From an uncultured Bacteroidia bacterium (lineage in GTDB: Bacteria; Bacteroidota; Bacteroidia; Bacteroidales; F082): a DNA stretch of 64,000 bases. A program made the position numbers and the translations under genes. Location of the stretch: assembly GCA_902767725.1 (NCBI GenBank), contig CACXIM010000003.1, positions 1-64,000 on the forward strand, written 5' to 3'. The notes below the pieces were generated by a model that was given only the letters and a program-made list of their open reading frames with translations, was not told the origin of the DNA and ran no database searches. Every line of letters begins with the position of its first letter. Position 1 is the stretch's first letter. Positions 51,048-60,847 of the stretch are shown piece by piece.

Positions 51048-54000
51048 TTATTGTGCCAAGCTGAGCCTGAGGGTGATACCACCGTAAGTGGTGGAGTTTC
51101 TGAAGGTGTTGGCCACCTCTGGAATCGAGAGGTCGTATTTGAAGAAGGCCTGTGCCGACAGACGCTGGCTGAAGTTGTAATCGGCGGTGAGGTAGAAGTT
51201 GATTTTGTTTTGTCCTGCCGACACTTGGTTGTTGTTCTCATCGATGCGGCGCAGGATGGTGATGTCTCTCTTGAAGCCGATGTCGAGTTTCATCACGAGG
51301 TCGTTCTTGACGGTCTGTGACTTGCCGCTGCCGCCGATGGGCGTGAAGCTGAATGAAAGGTTCTTGATTCGGTAGCCGCCTCCAATCACGATCTCGCGTC
51401 CATTCACCTCGGTGAGTTGGTTGTTGGCGAAGCTTAAGGTCAACGTCCTTGACTTCTTGAACTGCATGTTGAGGGTCATGGAGTTTTGCAGGCCAAGGTC
51501 GATGCCTACCAAGGGAGTAAACTGCTCATTGAGGACAATCTGCGCCATGTCGTATTTGGGTACGATCATGTCGGAGTTCTCGAAGGTCTGGATGCTGTTG
51601 TTCTCGTCATAGTAGACGTTGCTGGCCCATGAGTTGATGGCGTAGTTTGATTTGTAGCTGTGTGTGATGCTGACAGTCTTGAAGAGCTTGCTGATCGACG
51701 GGATGTTGGTCAGGCCGTTGTAGGTGAGCGTCCAGTTGGGCAGCGGGATGCGCGGGAAGGGGGTGAGGCTGATGGTGTTGGCGTCCTTGCCCGTGTAAGC
51801 GGCGATGAAGGAGTAGAGCAACACATCCATCGAACTGGAGCCGTAGCCCTTCGGGAAGTAATCGCCCGCGATGCTGTCGAAGGTGTATTCGTTCACTTGG
51901 TCGATCCACTGCGGGTTGTTGCGCGCGATGCGCTCGGCTATGATCTTTCGGTTTTCCAATAGGTTGTTGAACAAACGCGACGAGGTGGAATCGGAGGGGA
52001 CGAAGGCGGTACCAGCCATGAAGTAGCTCATGCTGAAGTTGCCGCTGTTGGTCGGGGTGAACACGTCGAATTTGTTGGTCATCTCGTTGTAGCGGAAATA
52101 ATGCTGTTCGTTTTCGGCGTAGCTGCGCGTACCGGTGAAGTCGATCTTGATGCCAGGCAAAGGCTCAGCATTGATGCGGTAGTTGATGTTTTCCGTCATG
52201 CGGCGGACGTAGGGCTCGCTGAGGATGGAGTCGGTGGTGAGCCAACGTTTGGCATCTTCCACGTCGATGCTGTTGAGCACGGCTTTGTCATAGATGTTGG
52301 CATCGCTACCGAAGTTGCTGCCCAAGACGAAGCCGAGACCGGGCGACCATCCTACGGTGTTCATGCCAAGGTATTCGGTCTTAGGCATGAAGCCAGGCAG
52401 CGATTGTCCTTGGTTGAGCGAATAGGTGCCCGAAACTTTCTTGACGAGGGTGAGTATGCGCAACGAATTGTCGAGGACGATTTTTCCGTAGTCTGTCTTA
52501 GGTGCGGTCTTGGTGGAGTCGGCAGGTTGGCTGTCTCCCTTTCCTCCTTTTTCCTTCGCGTCTTTTTTGTCTTTTTTGTCTTTCTCCTTCTTCTCTTTCT
52601 CTTCGACCTCCTTTTTACCCTTGCCCTTGTCTTTTTCCATCTTGCTGTCGGTGCGGCGTTGTGGCGTGTTGACCTGTTTCAGGTAAGGCACTTTGTTGTA
52701 AAGCTTGGCGAAGTCAAGTGTGGCATTGCCTTGGAGGTTGCTTGAGTTGTCGATGGTGTTACCCAAGCGGTGCTGTATGGATTTGGCAGATGCCGTCCAG
52801 TTGTAGGTGCCTTGGTAGGTGGCGCTGGCGGTCACCCAGTTGAAGATCGGGATCTTGTTGATGGGCAAGGTGTAGCTCGCGTTGAAGTTTTGCGTGTAGC
52901 GCGACACGGAGCCTAGGTTCTTCAGCTCGTTCTTGATGGTGTCCTGCACCTTTTGCCACTTTTCGGGATCGGTGTTGCGGTCGACGAAGCCTGCAGGCTC
53001 ATAGATGTAGGCTTGTGCTTGCGCTGAATAGTCGAAGGTGAGCGCCTTGGTGAGGTCGTATCGTACCTGGTAGTTACGCGTCCAATCCCATTGTTTCGAG
53101 AAGGTCGGGACGATGTTGATGATGCCGCCGCTCTTGTTGCGCATTTCCCGCTCTGAGTAGTAGCGATACATCTCGGTGTTGAAGACAATGCTCTTGGGAG
53201 CATAGTAGAAGTTGATGTCCTTGATGATCTGGAAGGCAGGCTTCGATGCCCACTTGGCTTTGGCAAAAGGCTCAACAGGCTTGGGGTTGCCGGCATAGTT
53301 GTAGCCTAATCCTCCGCGATAGGTCTTCACCATGTATGACTTGATGTCGGTGTTCTCTTGGAAGGTCTCGCTATAGGCGAAAGAGAGGTTAAAGTTCTCA
53401 ATGTCGTAGAAGTGCACCTTGGGCATGTTGCTACGTCCGCGGAGACTCTTATTGGGATCTCTTGAATTCTCTTTTGACTTTTCGTTATCCTTGTTGCCCT
53501 TATTGTCTTTTTCTTTCCCCTCCTCATCGCGTTTTTTGTTGACGCGCTCTTTCCTCACGTTCATGAAGTTGATGTTCTTCTGTCGGGTGTAGTCATGGAT
53601 GGTGGAGGTGAATTCTGTCCTTTCTTCGTCGCTGTTCATGGCGGCAAGGGCGTCTTTCAGCTTGATGTCGGGGTCGTAGGGGTTATAGAGCGGTGTAATC
53701 TTGTTTTGGCCGTAATCGATGTGCATCGGGATTTTGAGGCCGGTGTTTTCGAAGAACTTGCCCAGTTCAAGGTCTGTGGCTACGTTGAAGGTTGAACGTG
53801 CCTCGAAGGTGTTGTTGGTGATGCGGCTGTCCAAAGCGCCGAATCCAGCTGAGCTGTAGGAACCATTGACGCTCACGCGACCCAGATCGGCAAGGGTGGC
53901 TTCCACACGTCCCGTAGCCGCCACACCGCCATTGCTGTTCAAGTCGGTGAGGCGCAACTCATTGACCCACACCACGGCACTCTTTGGCTGGCCGTCGTCT

Positions 54001-57000
54001 ATGTCGGCAAGGTTTTGCCGTTTCGGGTTGCGGATACCGATCATCATGGCTTCCACGTCGCTGATGCTCGGGTTACCAATCACCTTGATGGTGTGGTAGT
54101 AGTCTTTGTTGTCGACGGTGCCTTTCTTGGTTTTCTCGGAGTAGATGTAGTTGAGGCGCACGTTGCTGTTAGGCTGGTTCATGGCTTCGTTGCGTCGTTG
54201 TTTCACCTCAACGAGGTCTTCCAGTCGGATGTCCAAGTTGTTGATTTCAGGCCAGATGGCTTCGTCGTTGGTGTAGGGTGTTCCCCAAGGCGTGACCTTC
54301 AAAGGCACTTCGTATTCGTAGTAGTTCTCGGTGAAGTCGGTACCGATACGCATGAAGACGGTGAGGTCTTGGTCGTCGAGTGGGCTTTCTTCGTGGGCGG
54401 CCTCGGCGTGGACGAACATCTTCAGGTATTTGTATTGCCGCAGGTCGAAGTCGGCAGTCTTGTAGATGGCGCGTCCGTCGCCGTCAACGAGGTTCTGTAC
54501 GGTCATTTGCAGGGACTGCTCGTTGATGCGGGTGGTCTGTGTCATGCCGATGACACGTTCTTGCTGGATGCCAGGCGGGATGACGTAGTTCACGGGTTGG
54601 CGGCGGCTGTTTTCGTCGACGCTGACGGCCGAGATGTCGAAGGTGGTTTCGTTGCTGATGTCGTTGGGCTCATATTCGCCAGGAGCTTGGATGCTCTGCG
54701 AATAGGTGCGCCATTCGCCTTTTACGAGGTCGAGGGTGGCGAAACGCAGCACGATAGGACGCTGGAATTCGGTCAGGAACATACGCATGAAGCGGATGCT
54801 GGAGTAGTCGTCGATGCGGCCAATGACGCGGTCGGGCTGCCTGACGGGGATGCGGAACTGATACCAAGTGACACCGCTGATTTGTCCGTTAGGCAGGGCC
54901 ACACCACCTGATTCGAAGATGTCGGCGATATGGTTTTGGCCAACGACCATCTTGGCAGGATTGAGGTCGATTTCATATTGGTAGTAGCGCTCCGACTCGC
55001 TCAAGGTGTTGTCGCCGTTGATGTCTTCGGCGTTTGGTATGGTTGAGTTGCTGCTCATGTAGCCTTCGGTCTGCTGGTAGTCGGCGGGCGAGTTGCCATC
55101 GGGGCCGTTGAACTGCTTGTAACGTGCTAAAAGGCTTCTGTGGACTTCATCGTCAGGTGAATCCCAGTCGTTGGAGCGGAAGTAGTGGTAGTTGTCGCCC
55201 GAGGGGTCGTTGTAAGCCTGGGTATAGGCAGCAGAGCCTTCGCCAAAGCGGTCCCTGACGATGTTCAAGTAGGTGTTTGCGAAGAAGTCGCGTTCGTCCT
55301 CGTCGCGCAAGCCGTCGTAGCCCACGTCTTGGTATTGGCGGGCTTCCGATGAATTGTTGAAGGTGCCGACGATGTCCTGTAAGGTGGGCACGCGTCCCCA
55401 AATGGTGGTGTCGACGTTCTCCACAGTCGAAGTGGGGGGCAGGCCGTTCTCATAGAACTTGCGTCCGTCGCGGAGGATGTCTTCCGAAACGTCGCCCAGG
55501 TTGATGTAGAGCTTACCGGGGTTGTCGGCAAATTCCTCGTCGGCGAAGGGATCCATCAGCCAGAACTCGATATATTCGATGTTGGTGGCCTCAAAGTCGG
55601 TCGATTCCATCCTACGCATGATGCCGCCCCAACGGCTCTTCGGATCTTTCAACTTGCCGTCTTCGGTTATACCGGCGGAGTAGGGCGTGGGGTCGACGTC
55701 GTAATTGTAAGGACCACGTTCTTCGGGGTAGTAGGCCAAATTGAGCACGGAAATGTTGGTCTGGGTGCCGGTTTCGATGTCTTTGTTGGGGAAGAGTTCG
55801 GTCTCAAGCACCTGACGGACTGAGTTTTTCGACAGCTCCTCGTTGTCGATGTTGGCGGGACGGTAATTGGAGTTGCGGTCATAGAAGACGGCGTTGTCGA
55901 TGACGTACCACGACAACCTTGCGCGGTTTTTGCCGTAGTTGAGGCCTGTGTTGGCTGCTGCCTCCGGGAAAAGGTCGGTCTGGTTTTGTGGGGTGCTGGC
56001 CATGTACCACAAGGTGGGCATGCGCAGGTCGATGGTCGACTTGGCGCCTTCAAAGTCGTCGATGTAGGAGGTGCCGGGCTCGCTGGCCGACTTAGAGAGG
56101 CCGGGGATGAAGCGGGCAAACTCGCCGTCCACATTGATGCGCGAAGGAGCCTTAGTGCTGATGCCAGGCAGCGCGTTGATGAAGCTCGTCAGCCAACGGG
56201 CTTGGGTGTGGTAGCTGAGGTCGGCACCATAGATGGTGTTGGCGATGGCCTCTTCACCATAGTTGATCTTTTGGGTGTACGACTTCTCGCCCAGATAGAG
56301 TATTGTGGCTCCCGCATGGAAGTCTTGGCTGAACTCATGTTCGACACGGGTGCCGAGGAAGGTCTTTCGGATGGCGCTGAAGCCGGAGTTTGACTCCAAC
56401 GAGATGTTGATGGGCGTGCCAGAGTTAAGGATACCTTCGTTAAGGATGGTGACGCGACCCAAGGTGTAGTCCACGGTGTAGTCGACGTTCTCTACAAGTT
56501 GCACACCGCCTGCGGTGACGGTCACCGAGCCTTGTGCCACATTCATGGCATTGAGGCTGATCTCGCTGCCCGACTGCGACGAGTAATAACCTTTCAGGCT
56601 GAATTTGTTCTTCTCGGAATATTGCTCGGCCGACGTCTTGGTCATCGTGTAGAGTGAGTCGTAGGCGTATTTGTTGGCCAAGTTGGGCTCTTCGGGGAAG
56701 ATCTTTTCGTGGATGTGTTTGCCGAAAGGCTCCAGCACAGGGAAGAAGATGCGGCCGTTCGAGGCGTTGATGGTACCGCCTTGCGTTGCGGCACGGTCCA
56801 AAAAGTCGAACACGCCATCACCGCCGGCAATGGGGTTGTTTTGTGTGGTCAGGTTATCCAAGCCCATCAGGTGGAGCAACGAGACGCCTTTTACGGAGCC
56901 TTCAGTGAAATAGCCGTATGGCGTGCTGTTGGAGTTGCCGTTGTAGAAGATGTTCAGCATGAAGTCCTGCGAACCGATTTGGTAGGCCCTGATGTTGTAG

Positions 57001-58571
57001 ACGTTCTTCATCATCAGGTTCCAGATGGGCATCTTGGTATTTACCGTGGTGCCTTTCAGCAGCTTGGCCACCAACACTTTAGGTGTGTTGATGCCTTGGT
57101 CTGAGAACTCACCGACTTGGTAGATTTCGTCGGATCCCACGATGGTGTATTGATAGGCCACAGCCAAGGTTTGGTTGGCGTTGAGGCTGACATTCAATGA
57201 GATGAAGCCCAATTTCGAGTTGAGGGAATATTCGGTGTTGCTCAGGCGTCGGGCGTTCTCCACTTTTTCGAAGTCACGGCCTGCGACCATATAGCCCGAC
57301 CGACCGATGCGCATGGGGTCGTTGCTCATGTAGTTGGTCACCGAACTGATGCTGCGGATTTGCGTGGTGTCCATGCGGGTGACCAGATTGTTGGCTGCAT
57401 TGCGCGGAAACACTTTGCTGTTGGTTGGGGTGATTTCCGAGTTGTAGATCCAGTTCTCCTTGCCTTCGCCCAAGTCGTTTAACGCAAGAATGTTACGTGT
57501 GTTTTGCGTCGAGGTGTTGGTGTTGGTGATCCACACCTCGATTTTGGTGATGTTGATGCTTGAGGTGATGGTGGGCAGGGTGGAAAGGGCGGTCTCGTAT
57601 TGGTCGCGGAAGTATTGGCTGAGGAAGAAGTGGCGGTTTTCTTCGTAGTCCAAGCAGCTGAGCTCGAACTGGTTGGTTTGTGCGCCGCCTTGCACGGTGA
57701 TGTTTTGCGATTCACTCTCCTGATAGGAAACGATGGACGACACGGTGGTCTTGCCAAACTTCAGTTTCGACTTCACACCGAACAACTGTTGCGTACCTGT
57801 GATGAGGGTGCTGTTGAGTGGGAAGCTGACGTTGCCGGCTTCCAGCAGTTGGATGATTTCGTCTTCCTTGCCTTGGTATTTCAGGGCGAGCTTGTCCTGG
57901 TAGTTGAAGGTCGCCTTGGTGTTCTTGTTGATGTTGAAGTTGATCTTGTCGCCGATTTTAGCGATGACGTTAAGTTGGATGTCCTGGTCAAAAACGAATT
58001 CATTGTGACGTTTGCGCCGTTCGGTCATCGAAGGGTCGTCACGGAAGTTGTGTTTGAAGCCAAAGGTGAGGTCGACCGAGCCTTGGGGACGGATATCGAT
58101 GGTGTTGCTGCCGAAGATGGTCTCGAAGGCTTTGCCGCCGATGTAGAGCGGAGGAATGATGGAAGTGCCATTGGTGGTCGAACGTGCGTTCTGGCTGCGG
58201 CGTTCTTTCCAATATTCCTGTATGCCTTTTTTGTTTTGATACTCAAAGTATTCGCTTTGTGATAGGGTGGTAGGAGTGTCGTAGTAGAACTGTCCGATGC
58301 GGCGTTTGAAGGTGTATTGTCCCGTCAGTGGGTCGTAGATGATTTCGGTGTTGAAGTTCTCGGGGTCCTTGAGGTAGAAGGGCGACTTGTTGTTGAGGTC
58401 TTCCAAAGGGTTTCCCGTACTGACCGGGATGGGATAGATGACCTTGGTCGTGTCGGGTTCTACAACGTAGGGGTTGGGGTAGAAAATGTCATATACACCA
58501 GCTGATGCTGTTCGGGCAAAGAATAGCGCAAACAACATGGGGAGCAGGATGGGAAGGATATGTCGTTTCAT
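51048..58571 (-). CDS. sprA: Cell-surface protein SprA, outer-membrane translocon of the type IX secretion system
   Basis: SprA (Sov) is the very large outer-membrane barrel through which T9SS cargo passes. The 2507-residue protein (ATG 58571) starts with a signal peptide (MKRHILPILLPMLFALFFARTASAG) and the SprA-typical N-terminus (VYDIFYPNPYVVEPDTTKVIYPI). Family features include the SSATYT-type repeats of YY/NP residues, and the barrel-like C-terminus ending FRNSTTYGGITLRLSLAQ. Two charged low-complexity insertions are present: a KEKDNKGNKDNEKSKENS stretch (near 53,450-53,560) and a lysine/glutamate block (52,530-52,640). An ORF reading from 58682 passes through a palindromic repeat; it is not used as the start. 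Transcribed after ruvA; followed by gcvH, vanZ-like and tonB, a known conserved order. Confidence 0.93.
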   Translation of the reverse strand: MKRHILPILLPMLFALFFARTASAGVYDIFYPNPYVVEPDTTKVIYPIPVSTGNPLEDLNNKSPFYLKDPENFNTEIIYDPLTGQYTFKRRIGQFYYDTPTTLSQSEYFEYQNKKGIQEYWKERRSQNARSTTNGTSIIPPLYIGGKAFETIFGSNTIDIRPQGSVDLTFGFKHNFRDDPSMTERRKRHNEFVFDQDIQLNVIAKIGDKINFNINKNTKATFNYQDKLALKYQGKEDEIIQLLEAGNVSFPLNSTLITGTQQLFGVKSKLKFGKTTVSSIVSYQESESQNITVQGGAQTNQFELSCLDYEENRHFFLSQYFRDQYETALSTLPTITSSINITKIEVWITNTNTSTQNTRNILALNDLGEGKENWIYNSEITPTNSKVFPRNAANNLVTRMDTTQIRSISSVTNYMSNDPMRIGRSGYMVAGRDFEKVENARRLSNTEYSLNSKLGFISLNVSLNANQTLAVAYQYTIVGSDEIYQVGEFSDQGINTPKVLVAKLLKGTTVNTKMPIWNLMMKNVYNIRAYQIGSQDFMLNIFYNGNSNSTPYGYFTEGSVKGVSLLHLMGLDNLTTQNNPIAGGDGVFDFLDRAATQGGTINASNGRIFFPVLEPFGKHIHEKIFPEEPNLANKYAYDSLYTMTKTSAEQYSEKNKFSLKGYYSSQSGSEISLNAMNVAQGSVTVTAGGVQLVENVDYTVDYTLGRVTILNEGILNSGTPINISLESNSGFSAIRKTFLGTRVEHEFSQDFHAGATILYLGEKSYTQKINYGEEAIANTIYGADLSYHTQARWLTSFINALPGISTKAPSRINVDGEFARFIPGLSKSASEPGTSYIDDFEGAKSTIDLRMPTLWYMASTPQNQTDLFPEAAANTGLNYGKNRARLSWYVIDNAVFYDRNSNYRPANIDNEELSKNSVRQVLETELFPNKDIETGTQTNISVLNLAYYPEERGPYNYDVDPTPYSAGITEDGKLKDPKSRWGGIMRRMESTDFEATNIEYIEFWLMDPFADEEFADNPGKLYINLGDVSEDILRDGRKFYENGLPPTSTVENVDTTIWGRVPTLQDIVGTFNNSSEARQYQDVGYDGLRDEDERDFFANTYLNIVRDRFGEGSAAYTQAYNDPSGDNYHYFRSNDWDSPDDEVHRSLLARYKQFNGPDGNSPADYQQTEGYMSSNSTIPNAEDINGDNTLSESERYYQYEIDLNPAKMVVGQNHIADIFESGGVALPNGQISGVTWYQFRIPVRQPDRVIGRIDDYSSIRFMRMFLTEFQRPIVLRFATLDLVKGEWRTYSQSIQAPGEYEPNDISNETTFDISAVSVDENSRRQPVNYVIPPGIQQERVIGMTQTTRINEQSLQMTVQNLVDGDGRAIYKTADFDLRQYKYLKMFVHAEAAHEESPLDDQDLTVFMRIGTDFTENYYEYEVPLKVTPWGTPYTNDEAIWPEINNLDIRLEDLVEVKQRRNEAMNQPNSNVRLNYIYSEKTKKGTVDNKDYYHTIKVIGNPSISDVEAMMIGIRNPKRQNLADIDDGQPKSAVVWVNELRLTDLNSNGGVAATGRVEATLADLGRVSVNGSYSSAGFGALDSRITNNTFEARSTFNVATDLELGKFFENTGLKIPMHIDYGQNKITPLYNPYDPDIKLKDALAAMNSDEERTEFTSTIHDYTRQKNINFMNVRKERVNKKRDEEGKEKDNKGNKDNEKSKENSRDPNKSLRGRSNMPKVHFYDIENFNLSFAYSETFQENTDIKSYMVKTYRGGLGYNYAGNPKPVEPFAKAKWASKPAFQIIKDINFYYAPKSIVFNTEMYRYYSEREMRNKSGGIINIVPTFSKQWDWTRNYQVRYDLTKALTFDYSAQAQAYIYEPAGFVDRNTDPEKWQKVQDTIKNELKNLGSVSRYTQNFNASYTLPINKIPIFNWVTASATYQGTYNWTASAKSIQHRLGNTIDNSSNLQGNATLDFAKLYNKVPYLKQVNTPQRRTDSKMEKDKGKGKKEVEEKEKKEKDKKDKKDAKEKGGKGDSQPADSTKTAPKTDYGKIVLDNSLRILTLVKKVSGTYSLNQGQSLPGFMPKTEYLGMNTVGWSPGLGFVLGSNFGSDANIYDKAVLNSIDVEDAKRWLTTDSILSEPYVRRMTENINYRINAEPLPGIKIDFTGTRSYAENEQHYFRYNEMTNKFDVFTPTNSGNFSMSYFMAGTAFVPSDSTSSRLFNNLLENRKIIAERIARNNPQWIDQVNEYTFDSIAGDYFPKGYGSSSMDVLLYSFIAAYTGKDANTISLTPFPRIPLPNWTLTYNGLTNIPSISKLFKTVSITHSYKSNYAINSWASNVYYDENNSIQTFENSDMIVPKYDMAQIVLNEQFTPLVGIDLGLQNSMTLNMQFKKSRTLTLSFANNQLTEVNGREIVIGGGYRIKNLSFSFTPIGGSGKSQTVKNDLVMKLDIGFKRDITILRRIDENNNQVSAGQNKINFYLTADYNFSQRLSAQAFFKYDLSIPEVANTFRNSTTYGGITLRLSLAQ

Positions 58572-58587
58572 ATTTGACTCAGAATGC

Positions 58588-58657
58588 GGGGCCTTCGACA
58601 GGCTCAGGCACCCTTCACTTCTGAAAAAGCGAAGGTCCCTGAGTTTGTCGAAGGGCC
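58588..58657. repeat. CCTTCGACAGGCTCAGG repeat pair upstream of sprA
   Basis: GGCCTTCGACAGGCTCAGG (58590-58608) faces CCCTGAGTTTGTCGAAGGGCC (58637-58657) as a 19-20 bp imperfect inverted repeat with a ~28-bp loop; inner GAAG/CTTC. It sits between ruvA (58696) and the sprA start (58571), in the sprA leader. Same family as in waaA. Confidence 0.85.
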
Positions 58658-58695
58658 GTTTGTATATGTTGGCTTTTTTCATTTACCAAATTGAT

Positions 58696-59277
58696 TTACA
58701 AAACTTTAAGTGCTTCTTTGATCAGCGTTTCGACGTTGGCCTTGGGCATTTGTTTCAGTAAGCGGTCGAGGGCCTTGTCGACGGCGGATTTGCTAAAGCC
58801 CAAAATCGTCAATGCTGATAACGCTTCGGCTTTGATAGTATTGTTTTGAACGGCGAAAATTTCCGTCGGGAAGTCGTTTTTCTTGAGTTTGTCCTTCAGG
58901 TCGATGACGATGCGCTGGGCAGTCTTGGCGCCAATGCCTTTCACGGCTTGGATGGTCTTCACGTCGTCGTTGGCGATGGCGTTGCTCAATTCGCTGACGG
59001 TCAGCGAGCTGAGGATAAGTCTCGCCGTGTTGCAGCCTACGCCCGACACGGAGATGAGCAGTTCGAAGAGGTCGCGTTCCTTGGCGGAGTAGAAGCCGAA
59101 GAGGTTGTGGGCGTCTTCGAGGATTTGCTCATGGGTGTAGAGCCGCACTTCTTCCTTCTCGCCTATGGCGGTGAAGGTGTTGAGTGTGATGTTGATGAGA
59201 TAGCCGATGCCTTGGTTATCCAAGACGACGTAAGTGGGCGATTTTTCGGCTATTTTGCCATTGATGAAGGCGTACAT
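58696..59277 (-). CDS. ruvA: Holliday junction DNA helicase subunit RuvA
   Basis: RuvA binds four-way junctions and loads the RuvB motor. The 193-residue protein has the N-terminal OB domain (MYAFINGKIAEKSPTYVVLDNQGIGYLINI), two helix-hairpin-helix motifs (LFELLISVSGVGCNTARLIL, TIQAVKGIGAKTAQRIVIDLKDKL) and the C-terminal domain. Length is normal. ruvB and ruvC are not adjacent. It is the first gene of the ruvA-sprA-gcvH cluster. Confidence 0.96.
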   Translation of the reverse strand: MYAFINGKIAEKSPTYVVLDNQGIGYLINITLNTFTAIGEKEEVRLYTHEQILEDAHNLFGFYSAKERDLFELLISVSGVGCNTARLILSSLTVSELSNAIANDDVKTIQAVKGIGAKTAQRIVIDLKDKLKKNDFPTEIFAVQNNTIKAEALSALTILGFSKSAVDKALDRLLKQMPKANVETLIKEALKVL

Positions 59278-59300
59278 TTGGCGCAGTTTGGATTAAACTG

Positions 59301-59308
59301 CAAAAATA
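59301..59308 (-). promoter_or_regulatory. -7 box (TATTTTTG) for ruvA-sprA
   Basis: TATTTTTGCAG on the minus strand, 23 nt before the ruvA start at 59277. Confidence 0.6.
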
Positions 59309-59419
59309 CAAAAAAAACAAGAAGGGAAACAAATCTTTCGCAAATCAATTACAAATAAGTGCCTTTCACCACCTTGTGCACGCATTTCAGCCCTTCTTCA
59401 TTGGTGACGCTGACGAAAC

Positions 59420-60460
59420 CTAATAATCCTCATCATCCTTGTTGGTCCCGCCGATAAATTTAAATCCCCAATTGGTCATTGCCAACAGGTCGGGGACGGT
59501 CTCTCCGCCGAGCCTAATACCATGTTTCACCGTCATTTTTGACGAAAACACACCATGTCCACCGTCAATGAGCGCCAAATTGTTGTCATCCAAAGGAATA
59601 CCGTTTGAAGGGTCGTTGAAATAGATGTATTGGGCCAGATCCATGCCGCCTGCGTCAATGGTGACTTCAACAGGATAATCTGTAATCAAGCGGCGGACGC
59701 CCGAGACCGTATCACCACCAACAAATTCTTTCAGTTGCGCGTAAAACTCTTCGGGGCGATAGTAGAACATATAGCACTCGTTTAACATCTGATAGGTCAA
59801 GTTGCTCTCATAATAAAAACCTTTGTCCCATATCATGGTTCGTGGTACCGAGTCGGCATCGGGTGTCCTTTGTTCCAAATAGGTGAAAGCGATGGTCACG
59901 TGGTAGATGCCCGCATTCGGTGCTGGACGGAACAGGAAAAACTGACTCTTCCCGAAATACTCTTTCGAGAAATTCATTCCCAAACTTTGCACGTTGAAGT
60001 GGTTGCTGCCCACCATCTTGGTCTCGGAGACCAATGTGCGATCGGGGAGAACGACCTTGAGGCAGTAGCTGTAGTGGTCTTTCGAGGTGTTGAGGTTGAG
60101 CCTTTCTGTGGTGTAGTAGAGCTTTTGGTCGGGGGCATAAAACACGCCTTGCTCTTTGTTGTGGATGGTGATGGTGTCGAGGACGATTTCGCGGAGTGAG
60201 TCGCCGTTGCAATATTCGACAATGCGGACGTCGAGTTTGCCGGGGTAGTAGCTTGAGTCGGGGTTGGTGGCCGTTAGGTAGGCATCGCCCTCCACCGACA
60301 TGAGGCGGGTGATTTTGACGTAGTTGGTGTCGGCATTGGCGTCGAGGATGCCGTAGATGATGGGAATTTCCTTGTAGTCGGCATAGAGATCGATGTCAGT
60401 GGAGCAGGCGTAAAACATTACAGCGAATGGGATGCAAAGGAAGAGTAAGCGTCTTTTCAT
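59420..60460 (-). CDS. DUF4249 lipoprotein
   Basis: This 346-residue protein starts with a lipoprotein signal (MKRRLLFLCIPFAVMFYACS, Cys at 19) and continues with the DUF4249 N-terminal pattern IDLYADYKEIPIIYGILDANADTNYVKITR. The body is β-rich with Tyr-Tyr clusters. DUF4249 proteins are envelope lipoproteins of Bacteroidota, often near TonB-dependent receptors, with no established function. I see no enzymatic motif. It stands alone between the ruvA promoter and a 387-bp repeat-bearing gap. Confidence 0.82.
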   Translation of the reverse strand: MKRRLLFLCIPFAVMFYACSTDIDLYADYKEIPIIYGILDANADTNYVKITRLMSVEGDAYLTATNPDSSYYPGKLDVRIVEYCNGDSLREIVLDTITIHNKEQGVFYAPDQKLYYTTERLNLNTSKDHYSYCLKVVLPDRTLVSETKMVGSNHFNVQSLGMNFSKEYFGKSQFFLFRPAPNAGIYHVTIAFTYLEQRTPDADSVPRTMIWDKGFYYESNLTYQMLNECYMFYYRPEEFYAQLKEFVGGDTVSGVRRLITDYPVEVTIDAGGMDLAQYIYFNDPSNGIPLDDNNLALIDGGHGVFSSKMTVKHGIRLGGETVPDLLAMTNWGFKFIGGTNKDDEDY

Positions 60461-60568
60461 GGCTGGTTTTGAGTTATATCACGCTGCAATAATACAAAAC
60501 TTTCCGTTTCAAACAAATATTTTCTTTATTATTTTACTTTTTTATCACTTTATCCAGATAAAATCGTT

Positions 60569-60752
60569 CCAGCGGATTTGCAATCCGCTGGGGCTGAGTA
60601 TGGGGATTTGCAATCCCCTTATTTTATTGTGCCTTTCATGGCGTTAGACTGTTGTTTACGTGGCAAATATATTGGTTTTCAAGCAATTACGAAATTCTTT
60701 TTTCTCGCATTACAAATACTGATATTCAAGGTCGGCGGATTGCAAATCCGCC
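60569..60752. repeat. Three GGATTTGCAATCC-type palindromes
   Basis: CCAGCGGATTTG plus CAATCCGCTGG (60569-60591), GGGGATTTGCAATCCCC (60602-60618), and in inverted orientation GGCGGATTGCAAATCCGCC (60734-60752). The first and third bracket a ~140-bp AT-rich segment. Confidence 0.85.
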
Positions 60753-60802
60753 TGAACTGGTAGGCAAAAAAACTTTCTCGAGGGAAAAATAGGGCACAAA
60801 AA

Positions 60803-60829
60803 AAGAGGACTTTTCAGCCCTCTTTTTTT
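60803..60829 (-). terminator. Terminator after the Cys/His-rich lipoprotein
   Basis: AGAGG-(ac)-ttttcag-(cc)-CCTCT-type stem (one mismatch) between A7 and T7 tracts, ~18 bp after the stop codon on the minus strand. Confidence 0.7.
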
Positions 60830-60847
60830 ATGAAATGTGAATGAAAC

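Larger units (their letters stand above)
60461..60847. other. 387-bp intergenic stretch holding repeats and a terminator
   Basis: The gap contains the three GGATTTGCAATCC-type palindromes (60569-60752) and the lipoprotein terminator (60803-60829). Between 60619 and 60733 is AT-rich sequence of about 115 bp without an open reading frame that I can support. Confidence 0.7.

Noticed and set aside
58572..58682. N-terminal extension of sprA by 37 residues through a repeat
   Set aside because: The extension reads through the inverted repeat and has no signal peptide; the canonical signal peptide begins at 58571.
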